This document shows positions 25,857-33,643 of a DNA stretch of 64,000 nucleotides, in pieces. Source of the stretch: Nocardia arthritidis NBRC 100137 (GTDB lineage: Bacteria > Actinomycetota > Actinomycetes > Mycobacteriales > Mycobacteriaceae). Location of the stretch: contig NZ_BDBB01000006.1 in the NCBI RefSeq assembly GCF_001612765.1, positions 62,001 to 126,000 of the forward strand, in the 5' to 3' direction. The notes beneath the pieces are model-generated. The model had not been told where the DNA came from. It worked only from the letters and a program-made list of their open reading frames with translations, and ran no database searches. A program made the translations under genes and the position numbers. Within the stretch, counting starts at the first letter, position 1. The number at the start of each line of letters is the position of its first letter.

Positions 25857-26141
25857 GTGGGAAAGACAACCGTTCGGGCCATCGTGACGGCAGCGGCGGT
25901 CGCCGCGGGCACGTTGACGATGGGTCTCGTCGCACAGCCCGCGACGAGCGAGACGATCGACGGTGATCCGGTCGCCTACCTGGCGCAGGACGAAGAGCAG
26001 GGTCAACCCTCCGACCCGAGTGACGCCGACCAAGGCGAAGGCAAGGGAAAGGGCAAAGGAAAAGGCAAGTCCGAGGGGAAGGGCAAGGGAAAAGGCAAGG
26101 GTAAGGGCAGCGAGGGCGGTTCTACGAGCCGAGCGTCATGA
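25857..26141 (+). CDS. Small secreted protein with Lys-Gly repeat tail
   Basis: The 94-residue protein starts at a GTG after CAGGGAGG. It has a signal peptide (GKTTVRAIVTAAAVAAGTLTM, cleavage near ATS-ET) and a short acidic linker (DEEQGQPSDPSDADQGE). A tail of two KG-repeat blocks (about 5 Lys-Gly units each) is separated by SEG. The coding strand at 26035-26115 is almost pure purine. A cationic KG tail could bind nucleic acid, heparin-like glycans or the cell envelope (inference; KG repeats mediate such binding in mycobacterial laminin/heparin-binding proteins). Confidence 0.75.
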   Translation: MGKTTVRAIVTAAAVAAGTLTMGLVAQPATSETIDGDPVAYLAQDEEQGQPSDPSDADQGEGKGKGKGKGKSEGKGKGKGKGKGSEGGSTSRAS

Positions 26142-26161
26142 ACGACGTTTCTGCACAAGGA

Positions 26162-26190
26162 CAGTCGGATCACGAGGTGCAATCCGACTG
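26162..26190 (+). terminator. Hairpin after the KG-repeat gene
   Basis: CAGTCGGAT and ATCCGACTG form a 9-bp perfect stem with an 11-nt loop, 20 bp after the stop. Confidence 0.65.
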
Positions 26191-26217
26191 AGCCCCCCGG
26201 CACCCACGATGCGCATG

Positions 26218-26263
26218 CCGAGCGGCACGTCGGGCGACCCGAATTCGCCGACGTGCCGCTCGG
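26218..26263 (-). terminator. Terminator-like hairpin of fadA6
   Basis: A perfect 15-bp stem (CCGAGCGGCACGTCG with CGACGTGCCGCTCGG) with a 16-nt loop lies just beyond the fadA6 stop codon. Confidence 0.75.
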
Positions 26264-26269
26264 TGCCGG

Positions 26270-27463
26270 TCAGCGGGGCAGGCGCTCGATGATCGTCGCG
26301 TTGGCGGTGCCGCCGCCCTCGCAGATGGTGAGCAGGCCATAGCGGCCCTCGATCCGTTCGAGTTCGTTGAGCAGCGTGGCGAACAGTTTCGCACCGGTCG
26401 CGCCGAGCGGGTGACCAAGCGCGATGGCGCCGCCGTTGACGTTCACCTTCTCGGGGTCCGCGCCGGTCTCCTTCAGCCAGGACAGCACCACCGGCGCGAA
26501 CGCCTCGTTGATCTCGACCACGTCGATGTCGTCGATGGTGAGGCCGGTCTTCTCCAGCGCCCACTTGGTCGCCGGAATCGGCGCGGTGAGCATGAAGATC
26601 GGGTCCGCGCCGCGCGCGCTCACATGGTGGATGCGCGCTCGCGCGGTCAAGCCGTACTCCTGCACCGCCCACTCCGAGGCCAGCAGGGTGGCACTGGCGC
26701 CGTCGGAGATCTGGCTGGCCACCGCGGCGGTGAGCGGGCTACCCTCGACCAGGGGCGGCAGCGAAGCCATCTTCTCCAGGCTGGTCTCGCGCGGACCCTG
26801 GTCGATCCAGAAGTCGCCGACCGGCACGATCTCGTTGTCGAAGCGGCCGTTCTTGATCGCGTCGCGGGCCCGCTCGTGGCTGCGCAGCGCCCAGCGCTCC
26901 ATCTCTTCCCTGGTGATGCCCCACTTCTCGGCGATCAGCTGGGCGGCGCGGAACTGCGTCACCTCACCGGTGCCGTAGCGGTGGTCCCAACCCTGCGCGC
27001 CGACGAACGGGGTGTCGAAACCGTACTCCTTGCCCGCCAGCATGGCCGCGGAGATCGGAATCGCGCTCATGTTCTGCACGCCGCCCGCGACGATCACCTC
27101 GGCGGTACCGCTCATGATGGCCTGCGCGCCGAAATTGATGGCCTGCTGGCTGGATCCGCACTGCCGATCCACGGTGACGCCGGGAACCTCTTCGGGATAT
27201 CCGGCGGCCAACCACATGGTGCGGCCGATGTTGCCCGCCTGCGGGCCGACGTTGTCGACGCAACCGACGATGACGTCGTCCACGGCGCCCGGGTCGATCG
27301 GGGTGCGGTCCAGCAGGCCGCGCAGCGCGGCCGCGCCCAGATCGGCCGGATGCACGCTCGCCAATGCGCCGCCGCGCTTGCCGACCGGGGTGCGTACCGC
27401 ATCGATCACGTAGGCGTCCCGCAGCGGGGCATACGGACGACGGGACGCGGAAGGTGCTGACAT
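26270..27463 (-). CDS. fadA6: Thiolase FadA6 of the HIP pathway
   Basis: This 397-residue thiolase matches Rv3556c/FadA6. The nucleophilic Cys is in DRQCGSSQ, His in GHPLGATG, Cys in the C-terminal ICEGGGTAN, and NEAFAPV is present. It is thought to thiolyse the beta-keto-CoA formed from the propionate side chain of 5-OH-HIP-CoA, giving 5-OH-HIC-CoA. The ATG at 27463 follows TAGGAG. It is 10 bp downstream of kstR2 in the same direction, as in M. tuberculosis, so both belong to the KstR2-controlled transcript. Confidence 0.92.
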   Translation of the reverse strand: MSAPSASRRPYAPLRDAYVIDAVRTPVGKRGGALASVHPADLGAAALRGLLDRTPIDPGAVDDVIVGCVDNVGPQAGNIGRTMWLAAGYPEEVPGVTVDRQCGSSQQAINFGAQAIMSGTAEVIVAGGVQNMSAIPISAAMLAGKEYGFDTPFVGAQGWDHRYGTGEVTQFRAAQLIAEKWGITREEMERWALRSHERARDAIKNGRFDNEIVPVGDFWIDQGPRETSLEKMASLPPLVEGSPLTAAVASQISDGASATLLASEWAVQEYGLTARARIHHVSARGADPIFMLTAPIPATKWALEKTGLTIDDIDVVEINEAFAPVVLSWLKETGADPEKVNVNGGAIALGHPLGATGAKLFATLLNELERIEGRYGLLTICEGGGTANATIIERLPR

Positions 27464-27473
27464 GTAAGGACTC

Positions 27474-28082
27474 CTACGTGGTGCGCTCGGGGACGGTGAG
27501 CCCGTCGAGCACGATGGTCAGGTACTGCTTTGCGAGGTTCTCGACAGTGATCGGCCCACCCGGCCGGTACCACCGCACCGCGACCCAGACCGTGTCACGC
27601 AGGAAGCGGTAGGCCAGTTCGACGTCGAGTTCCGGCCGGAAGCTGCCGTCCTGCACGCCGTTGGTGAGCACCCGGTGCCACAGCTCGCGGAATTCGCGGT
27701 TGTACTCGGCGATGTAGGTGAACCGCTCCGAGTCGCGCAGTCGCTTCGCCTCGGTCTGGTAGATCGCCACCGCGGCGTGCCAGCGGTCGAACGACTCGTA
27801 GGAGGCGAGCACCAAGGCTTCCAAGGTGTCTCGCGCGCTCAGTCCGGAGGCGACGATCTCGCGGTAGCGGCCGAACAGCTCGTCCAGGAACCCGCGCAGG
27901 ATCTCGTCCACCATCGATTCCTTGGAATCGAAGTGGTGATAGAGACTCCCCGAGAGGATTCCGGCCGCGTCGGCGATGTCGCGCACGGTGGTGGCGCGCA
28001 ATCCCCGCTCGGCGAACAATTCGGCCGCCAAGGCGAGCAACTCACTGCGCCGAGCTGATTTAGAGGCGTCTGGTGCGGGCAC
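27474..28082 (-). CDS. kstR2: KstR2, TetR-family repressor of HIP catabolism
   Basis: This 202-residue TetR regulator matches Rv3557c/KstR2. It has AAELFAERGLRATTVRDIAD, the recognition-helix stretch AGILSGSLYHHFDSKE, and the C-terminal FLRDTVWVAVRWYRPGGP. KstR2 represses the HIP regulon and is relieved by HIP-CoA. I chose the GTG at 28082 because it gives the same distance to the RRSELL helix as in M. tuberculosis. A TTG at 28097 would abut the operator. Either start implies a very short or absent leader. An 18-bp perfect palindrome lies directly upstream. Confidence 0.93.
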   Translation of the reverse strand: MPAPDASKSARRSELLALAAELFAERGLRATTVRDIADAAGILSGSLYHHFDSKESMVDEILRGFLDELFGRYREIVASGLSARDTLEALVLASYESFDRWHAAVAIYQTEAKRLRDSERFTYIAEYNREFRELWHRVLTNGVQDGSFRPELDVELAYRFLRDTVWVAVRWYRPGGPITVENLAKQYLTIVLDGLTVPERTT

Positions 28083-28096
28083 ACGGCCATCATACA

Positions 28097-28114
28097 ACCA
28101 AGCATTTGCTTGGT
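28097..28114. promoter_or_regulatory. KstR2 operator, perfect palindrome, upstream of kstR2
   Basis: ACCAAGCATTTGCTTGGT is perfectly symmetric (8-bp arms, 2-bp centre) and 15 bp from the kstR2 GTG, so autoregulation is expected. It is the most symmetric of the three KstR2-type sites in the window. Confidence 0.9.
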
Positions 28115-28124
28115 CGAGAGGTAC

Positions 28125-28898
28125 TCAGCGCTCCGAGTAGCGCAGCGGCGAGGAGACCGACAGATCGGCCAGCAGGCGATCGCAGATGATCACGGGCGAG
28201 ACGCCCGCCCGCGCCATTCGCGCGACGAGCGCCAGACGACGTTCACAACTGTCCCATTCCACGGTGAGCTGACCGCGATCCGGACCGGCGTCCACCGTGG
28301 CCATCACCCGTGGCGGGCCGCCGCGCACGGGTTCCTCGCTCAACTTGAGCACCATGCCGCGCTGCCAGGCGTGGTAGGCATCCATATCCGCCTCGACCAC
28401 CAGCTTGTCGGTGGCCGCGCACAGGCCCTGCGCGATCTCGTCGGCGAAAGTCACCTGGTCGAAGCGGAATTTCCGGCATTTCGCGACCACCGCGAGCAGA
28501 TCCGAGCGCACCTCGCACAGCAGGGCGGTCTGGCGCTGCCTGCGCCGCTCCTGCTCGGTCTCCGTACCGTCGGCGCTGAGGCCGATGCGCCGGGCACGCT
28601 CGCGGTCGCGCGCCAGATCGGCGCGCAGCGCGCGGCGCGGGTCGCGGGCGACCTCCCCCTCGTCGACGGCGTGCTGCGCGAGAATCCGCATGGCGGCCGT
28701 GGCGAGGGCGCTTGCGGAAGTGTGCTCGATGAGTTCGGCGCCGAGGGTGAGCGCCGAGAGGACGAGGCTGTCGAGCCGCCGCCTGGCCAGCACGACTTCG
28801 CGCACCACATCGAGTTCCAGTTGTTCGCGGGCAGGTGGGCGATCGAGGCCCATAGCCATCGCCCCCTTGTCGAGCGTGGATCCGATCTCATCCAGCAT
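28125..28898 (-). CDS. Hypothetical protein between ipdF and kstR2
   Basis: The 257-residue protein is rich in charged helices (REQLELDVVREVVLARRRLD, RRALRADLARDRERARR) and has a C-terminal beta/helix portion (QLTVEWDSCERRLALVARMA, VSPVIICDRLLADLSV). I recognise no family. It sits in the same direction as kstR2 and ends 10 bp before the kstR2 operator. Rv3558 (a PPE gene) occupies the equivalent place in M. tuberculosis. Involvement in steroid metabolism is not shown by sequence. Confidence 0.7.
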   Translation of the reverse strand: MLDEIGSTLDKGAMAMGLDRPPAREQLELDVVREVVLARRRLDSLVLSALTLGAELIEHTSASALATAAMRILAQHAVDEGEVARDPRRALRADLARDRERARRIGLSADGTETEQERRRQRQTALLCEVRSDLLAVVAKCRKFRFDQVTFADEIAQGLCAATDKLVVEADMDAYHAWQRGMVLKLSEEPVRGGPPRVMATVDAGPDRGQLTVEWDSCERRLALVARMARAGVSPVIICDRLLADLSVSSPLRYSER

Positions 28899-29097
28899 GG
28901 CACACCCCGCCCCCTCGCGGCTCGCCCTTTTCTACCTGATCAGCCGCTCATTTCGGGTGGCGTGCGCGATGCGAGAAGGCGATCGCAATACGGCGCGCGA
29001 GGACTCGCCCGCGACGGCGGGCAACCGGCTGCTCGGTGGTCGCCGGGTCGGCTCGTCCGCCCGGCGCGGCGCGGACGAGCCCGGGATCCGCTGCGAC

Positions 29098-29895
29098 TCA
29101 GGCGCGTTGGCTGCTGATCGAGACCACCTCGCCGGTCAGGTAGGTGGTGTAGTCGCTGGCCAGCATGGCGATCGTCGCGGCGACCTCCCACGGCTCGGCG
29201 GCGCGGCCGAACGCCTCCCGCTCCGACAGGTGGTCGAGCAACTCGGTCGAGCTGACCTTGTCCAGAAAAGCGTGCCTGGCGATGCTCGGGGCCACCGCGT
29301 TGATCCGCACGCCGAGTTCGGCGGCCTCGATCGCGCTGCATCGGGTCAACGCCATGACGCCCGCCTTCGCGGCGGCGTAGTGCGCCTGACCGTGCTGCGC
29401 GCGCCAGCCCAGCACGCTGGCGTTGTTCACGACGACGCCGCCGTGGCCCGCGGCGCGGAAGTAGCCGAGCGCGGCGCGGGTGCAGCGAAAGGTGCCGTTG
29501 AGGGTGATGTCGAGCACTCGGTCCCACTGCTCGTCGGTCATGTCGACCACGGGCGTCTCACCGCCGAGCCCGGCGTTGTTGACCATGATGTCGATCCGGC
29601 CGAGCGCTTCGGCGGCACCGCGGACCAGCGCGTCCACCTGTTCGGTGCTCTGCACGTCGCACGGGATCGAGGCGACCCGCCGGTCCGGGAACTCGCCGGC
29701 CAGCTCGGTCGCGGTCTCTGTCAGACGCCGCTCGTGCCAGTCGGAGACCACCACGTCCGCGCCCTCGGCCAGCAGCCTGCGCGCGGTGGCCGAGCCGATG
29801 CCGGTGCCCGCGGCCGCGGTGATCACGGCGGCGCGCCCGGTCAGCAGGCCATGCCCGGCGACGGGCGCGGGGGCGACCGACAGCGGGCCGGTCAC
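29098..29895 (-). CDS. ipdF: IpdF-like short-chain dehydrogenase (Rv3559c)
   Basis: This 265-residue SDR matches Rv3559c, named IpdF. It has TAAAGTGIGSA at the nucleotide loop, NNAGLGGE, NNASVLGW and the HYAAAKAG catalytic pair. IpdF acts on the 5-hydroxy/5-oxo group of HIP-derived CoA esters (from the M. tuberculosis work; exact step not derivable here). It starts at a GTG overlapping the fadE30 stop by 4 bp. The 200 bp after it contain no gene I can support. Confidence 0.88.
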   Translation of the reverse strand: MTGPLSVAPAPVAGHGLLTGRAAVITAAAGTGIGSATARRLLAEGADVVVSDWHERRLTETATELAGEFPDRRVASIPCDVQSTEQVDALVRGAAEALGRIDIMVNNAGLGGETPVVDMTDEQWDRVLDITLNGTFRCTRAALGYFRAAGHGGVVVNNASVLGWRAQHGQAHYAAAKAGVMALTRCSAIEAAELGVRINAVAPSIARHAFLDKVSSTELLDHLSEREAFGRAAEPWEVAATIAMLASDYTTYLTGEVVSISSQRA

Positions 29896-31109
29896 GGGCG
29901 CGCCTCGCGGGGTAGGCCGAGCACGCGCTCGGCGATGATGTTGCGCTGCACTTCGTTCGAACCTCCGTAGATGGTGTCGGCGCGGGTGAAAAGATACAGC
30001 CGCTGCCATTCGTTGAGATCGTCCTCGCCCGCCACCAGGCCGCGGGCGCCGAGCACGGCCATCGCCAGCTCGCCGAGCCCGCGATGCCAATTGGCCCAGA
30101 GCAGTTTCGCCACCGAGGCCTGGCCGGCGCCGTCGTCCACGCCCGCGCCTTCCATCGTGCGCATGGCGTGCGCGCGCAGCACCCGCAGCCCGACCCAGGC
30201 CCGGTCGATCCGGTCGGCGATCAGCGGGTCGTCGGCCGCGCCGGTGCGGCGCGCCAATGCCTCGATGTCGGCCAGCTCCCGGGCGAATCGGATCTGCTGA
30301 CCCAAGGTGGAGATGCCGCGCTCGAAGGTGAGCGTGCCCATGGCGATGCGCCACCCGTCGCCCGGCTCGCCGACCACCAGGTCGGCCGCGGTGCGGGCGT
30401 TGTCGAAGAAGGCTTCGTTGAATTCCGACGTGCCGGTCAGCTGGATGATCGGGCGCACGTCGATGCCCGGCTGCTTCATCGGGACCAGCAGGTAGGACAG
30501 GCCCTTGTGCCTGGCGGACCCGCGCTCGGTGCGGGCGACGACGAAGCACCAGTCCGCGACGTGCGCGAGCGAGGTCCAGATCTTCTGCCCGTTGATCGAC
30601 CACTCGTCGCCGTCCAGGTGCGCGGCGGTCGTGATCGCGGCCAGGTCGGAGCCCGCACCCGGCTCCGAATAGCCCTGGCACCACAGTTCGCTGACGTTGC
30701 GGATGCCCGGCAGGAACCGGTCCTTCTGCGCCTGGGTGCCGAACGCGAGCAGGGTCGGACCGAGCAGTTCCTCGCCGACGTGCGACACCCGCGCGGGCGC
30801 GTTCGCCTTGGCGTACTCCTCGTGGAAGATCACCTGCTGGCGCACCGTGGCCTCGCGGCCGCCGTACTCCTTCGGCCAGCCCAGGCAGGTCCACCCGGCC
30901 GCGGCCAGGTGCCGGTCCCAGGCGAGGCGTTCGTCGAACGCCTCGTGTTCGCGGCCTGGACCGCCGAGGCCGCGCAGCTCGCGGAAGTCTCCGTTGAGGT
31001 TCTCCTCCAGCCACTCGCGCACTTCGGCGGCGAATCGCTCGTCCTGCGCAGCGGAAAACCGCCCGTCCGGAGCGGCGGTGTCGGATTCTGAGGTCTGGAT
31101 CGCACCCAC
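29892..31109 (-). CDS. fadE30: Acyl-CoA dehydrogenase FadE30 (IpdE1, alpha subunit)
   Basis: The 405-residue ACAD matches Rv3560c/FadE30: LRGLGGPGREHEAFDERLAW, LWCQGYSEPGAGSD, GQKIWTSLAHVADWC, FERGISTLGQQ and GGSNEVQRNIIAE. In mycobacteria FadE30 (IpdE1) pairs with FadE33 (IpdE2) as an alpha2beta2 dehydrogenase for 5-OH-HIP-CoA, although the genes are on opposite strands. The same arrangement is kept here. The start is the GTG at 31109, 16 bp from the KstR2 site. It is coupled to ipdF downstream. Confidence 0.92.
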   Translation of the reverse strand: MGAIQTSESDTAAPDGRFSAAQDERFAAEVREWLEENLNGDFRELRGLGGPGREHEAFDERLAWDRHLAAAGWTCLGWPKEYGGREATVRQQVIFHEEYAKANAPARVSHVGEELLGPTLLAFGTQAQKDRFLPGIRNVSELWCQGYSEPGAGSDLAAITTAAHLDGDEWSINGQKIWTSLAHVADWCFVVARTERGSARHKGLSYLLVPMKQPGIDVRPIIQLTGTSEFNEAFFDNARTAADLVVGEPGDGWRIAMGTLTFERGISTLGQQIRFARELADIEALARRTGAADDPLIADRIDRAWVGLRVLRAHAMRTMEGAGVDDGAGQASVAKLLWANWHRGLGELAMAVLGARGLVAGEDDLNEWQRLYLFTRADTIYGGSNEVQRNIIAERVLGLPREARP

Positions 31110-31125
31110 GCCGGTAGGATAACCT

Positions 31126-31143
31126 ACCAAGCACTTGCTTTGT
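31126..31143. promoter_or_regulatory. KstR2 operator between fadE30 and fadD3
   Basis: ACCAAGCACTTGCTTTGT contains an exact fit to AnCAAGnnCTTGnT (ACCAAGCACTTGCT, 31126-31139). It is 16 bp from the fadE30 start and 41 bp from the fadD3 start, so it can repress both. Confidence 0.92.
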
Positions 31144-31184
31144 AGAGCACTCGCATAAGTGACTCGCGGACGGTGAGGACAACC

Positions 31185-32738
31185 GTGACAACCCCTGCAC
31201 AGACGACACCGATGGCACTGCGTCACGCCGCTCGGACCTTCGGCGACGCCCCGGCGATCGCCGACGGCGAGGTCCGGCTGGACTGGACCCAATTGTTCGA
31301 GGCGGTCCAGGAAGTGGCGCGGGCGCTGATCGCGCGTGGCGTGCGGGTGGGCGACCGCGTGGCCATGTGGGCGCCCAATACGCACCACTGGGTGGTCGCC
31401 GCGCTGGCAGCGCACTACGCCGGAGCGGCACTGGTACCGCTGAACACCCGCTACGTGGCCGACGAGGCCGCCGACGTGCTCGGACGGGTGAACGCGAAGG
31501 CGCTGTTCATCGCGGGGCCGTTCCTCGGCCGCGACCGGCTCGCCGAATTGCGCACGACCGCGCCGGACCTGGCCATCGATACCGTGGTGGTGATCCCGGT
31601 CGAGCCGGGCACCGAGAACACCGACATCGCCGCGCTGGACTGGTCGGAACTCGCGACCGTCGCCGCGCCGGTGACCGTGGCCGAAGCCGAGAAGCGCGCC
31701 GAGTCGGTGTGTCCCGACGACATCTCCGACATCCTGTTCACCTCCGGCACCACCGGCCGCAGCAAGGGCACCCTGGTCGCCCACCGGCAAGCGCTGTCGG
31801 TGGTGCGGGCCTGGGCCGAGTGCGCCACGTTGCGCGGCGACGACCGGTATCTGGTGGTGAACCCGTTCTTCCACAACTTCGGTTACAAGGCGGGCATTCT
31901 CGCCTGCTTGGTCACCGGGGCCGCGATCATCCCGCAGGCCACCTTCGACGTGCCGGAGACGATGCGGCTGATCGGCGCGGAGCGGGTCACCGTGCTGCCC
32001 GGTCCGCCGACGATCTACCAGACGATCCTGGATTTCCCGCGCCGCGCCGAATTCGACCTGAGCTCGCTGCGGGTGGCCGTCACCGGCGCGGCGACGGTGC
32101 CGGTGGTGCTGATCGAGCGGATGCGCTCGGAGCTGGCCTTCGACGTCGTCATCACCGCCTACGGCCTGTCCGAGAGCGCCGGCTTCGGCACCATGTGCCG
32201 GGTCGATGACGACGCCGAGACCATCGCCAACACCTGCGGCAGGCCGATCGCGGATTTCGAGCTGCGTCTCGGCGAGGCGGGTGAGGTCCTGCTGCGCGGG
32301 CCGAACGTGATGCTCGGCTACCTGGACGACCCGGACAGCACCGCGCAGACGATCGACGCCGACGGCTGGCTGCACACCGGCGACATCGGCACGATCGACG
32401 AGCGCGGGTACCTGAAGATCACCGACCGGCTCAAGGACATGTACATCTCCGGCGGCTTCAATGTCTATCCCGCCGAGGTCGAACAGGCGCTGGCCCGGCT
32501 GGACGGCGTGGCCGAGTCGGCGGTCGTTGGCGTGCCCGACACCAGGATGGGCGAGGTGGGCAAGGCGTACGTGGTGCGCAAACCCGGGTCGGCGCTCACC
32601 GAGGACCAGGTGCGCGCCCACGCGGCGACCGTGCTGGCCAACTTCAAGGTGCCGCGGTTCGTGGAATTCCGCGGCCGGCTGCCCTACAGCGCCGCCGGGA
32701 AAGTGCTCAAGCGTCAACTACGTGAGGAGAAGTCGTAA
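31185..32738 (+). CDS. fadD3: FadD3, HIP-CoA ligase
   Basis: The 517-residue acyl-CoA synthetase matches Rv3561/FadD3. It has the P-loop FTSGTTGRSKG, the AMP-binding YGLSESAGFG, GWLHTGDIG and the C-terminal AAGKVLKRQLRE with the catalytic Lys. FadD3 activates HIP (the two-ring propionate left after ring A/B removal) to HIP-CoA, which is also the KstR2 effector. I chose the GTG at 31185, 8 bases after GAGGAC; another GTG lies 12 bases upstream. It heads a five-gene, tightly packed operon. Confidence 0.92.
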   Translation: MTTPAQTTPMALRHAARTFGDAPAIADGEVRLDWTQLFEAVQEVARALIARGVRVGDRVAMWAPNTHHWVVAALAAHYAGAALVPLNTRYVADEAADVLGRVNAKALFIAGPFLGRDRLAELRTTAPDLAIDTVVVIPVEPGTENTDIAALDWSELATVAAPVTVAEAEKRAESVCPDDISDILFTSGTTGRSKGTLVAHRQALSVVRAWAECATLRGDDRYLVVNPFFHNFGYKAGILACLVTGAAIIPQATFDVPETMRLIGAERVTVLPGPPTIYQTILDFPRRAEFDLSSLRVAVTGAATVPVVLIERMRSELAFDVVITAYGLSESAGFGTMCRVDDDAETIANTCGRPIADFELRLGEAGEVLLRGPNVMLGYLDDPDSTAQTIDADGWLHTGDIGTIDERGYLKITDRLKDMYISGGFNVYPAEVEQALARLDGVAESAVVGVPDTRMGEVGKAYVVRKPGSALTEDQVRAHAATVLANFKVPRFVEFRGRLPYSAAGKVLKRQLREEKS

Positions 32739-33643
32739 TGTCGCAACCGGCAACCCCGAACGAGGGTCCGGCGATCCCGGACGAAGGTGAAGTCGTCACC
32801 TACGAGCGGCGCGGTCGCGTCGCGGTCGTCACGCTGAACCGGCCGGACTACCGCAACGCGCAGAACTCGGTGATGACCTACGCCATCGACGCCGCCTTCG
32901 AGCGCGCCGTGGAGGACCCCGAGGTCGGCGTGATCGTGCTGGCGGGCAACGGGAAACACTTCAGCGCCGGGCACGACATCGGCACGCCGGGCCGCGATCA
33001 CCATGTGCGGTACCAGAACAAAGCGGCGCTGTGGTGGGACCACGTGGACCGGGCCGGTGGCGATCAGCGCTTCGCCCGGGAGCTCGAGGTCTACCTCGGC
33101 ATGTGCAGGCGCTGGCGGGAGATTCCGAAGCCGACCATCGCCATGGTGCAGGGCGCCTGCATCGCGGGCGGGCTCATGCTGGCCTGGGTGTGTGATCTGA
33201 TCATCGCCTCCGACGACGCGTTCTTCTCCGATCCCGTGGTCCGCATGGGCATTCCGGGCGTCGAGTACTTCGCGCACCCGTGGGTGATGGGTCCGCGCGC
33301 GGCCAAGGAGTTCCTGTTCACCGGCGACCGGTTCGGCGCCGCGCAGGCCAAGGAATGGGGCATGGTCAACCGGGTGGTGCCCCGCGCCGAGCTGGAGAAC
33401 GAGACGTTGGCGCTGGCCGAGAAGATCGCCACCATGCCGCAGTTCGGTCTCGCGCTGACGAAGAAGGCGGTCAACCAGGCCGAGGACCTGATGGGTATGC
33501 GGTCGGGCATGGACTCGGTCTTCGGGCTGCACCACTTCGCGCACGCGCACAACGCCGAAGTCGGCGCCGACTCCCTCGGCGGCATGAACGCCAAGTCGAT
33601 GAAGGCGTCGGCAGGCACCGCAGAACAGAACGGAACGACGTAG
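32738..33643 (+). CDS. Enoyl-CoA hydratase of the fadD3 operon
   Basis: This 301-residue crotonase-family hydratase has TLNRPDYRNAQN, HFSAGHDI, GACIAGGLMLAWVCDLI and DPVVRMGIPGVEYF. It is longer than usual (about 260) because of an insertion around residues 85-110 (DHHVRYQNKAALWWDHV), as in EchA13-type proteins. It overlaps fadD3 and fadE31 by one to three bases. The place between the HIP-CoA ligase and ACAD genes makes hydration of the enoyl-CoA formed by FadE30/FadE33 its likely job (inference). Confidence 0.85.
   Translation: MSQPATPNEGPAIPDEGEVVTYERRGRVAVVTLNRPDYRNAQNSVMTYAIDAAFERAVEDPEVGVIVLAGNGKHFSAGHDIGTPGRDHHVRYQNKAALWWDHVDRAGGDQRFARELEVYLGMCRRWREIPKPTIAMVQGACIAGGLMLAWVCDLIIASDDAFFSDPVVRMGIPGVEYFAHPWVMGPRAAKEFLFTGDRFGAAQAKEWGMVNRVVPRAELENETLALAEKIATMPQFGLALTKKAVNQAEDLMGMRSGMDSVFGLHHFAHAHNAEVGADSLGGMNAKSMKASAGTAEQNGTT

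Noticed and set aside
26003..26203. Minus-strand Pro/Leu/Phe repeat ORF
   Set aside because: It is the complement of the Lys-Gly tract; the plus strand has a signal peptide and Shine-Dalgarno.
29892..32717. Continuous minus-strand frame of about 940 codons across fadE30 and opposite fadD3
   Set aside because: Only the part up to 31109 shows ACAD sequence; beyond it the frame is the GC-driven antisense shadow of fadD3 and runs across the KstR2 operator.
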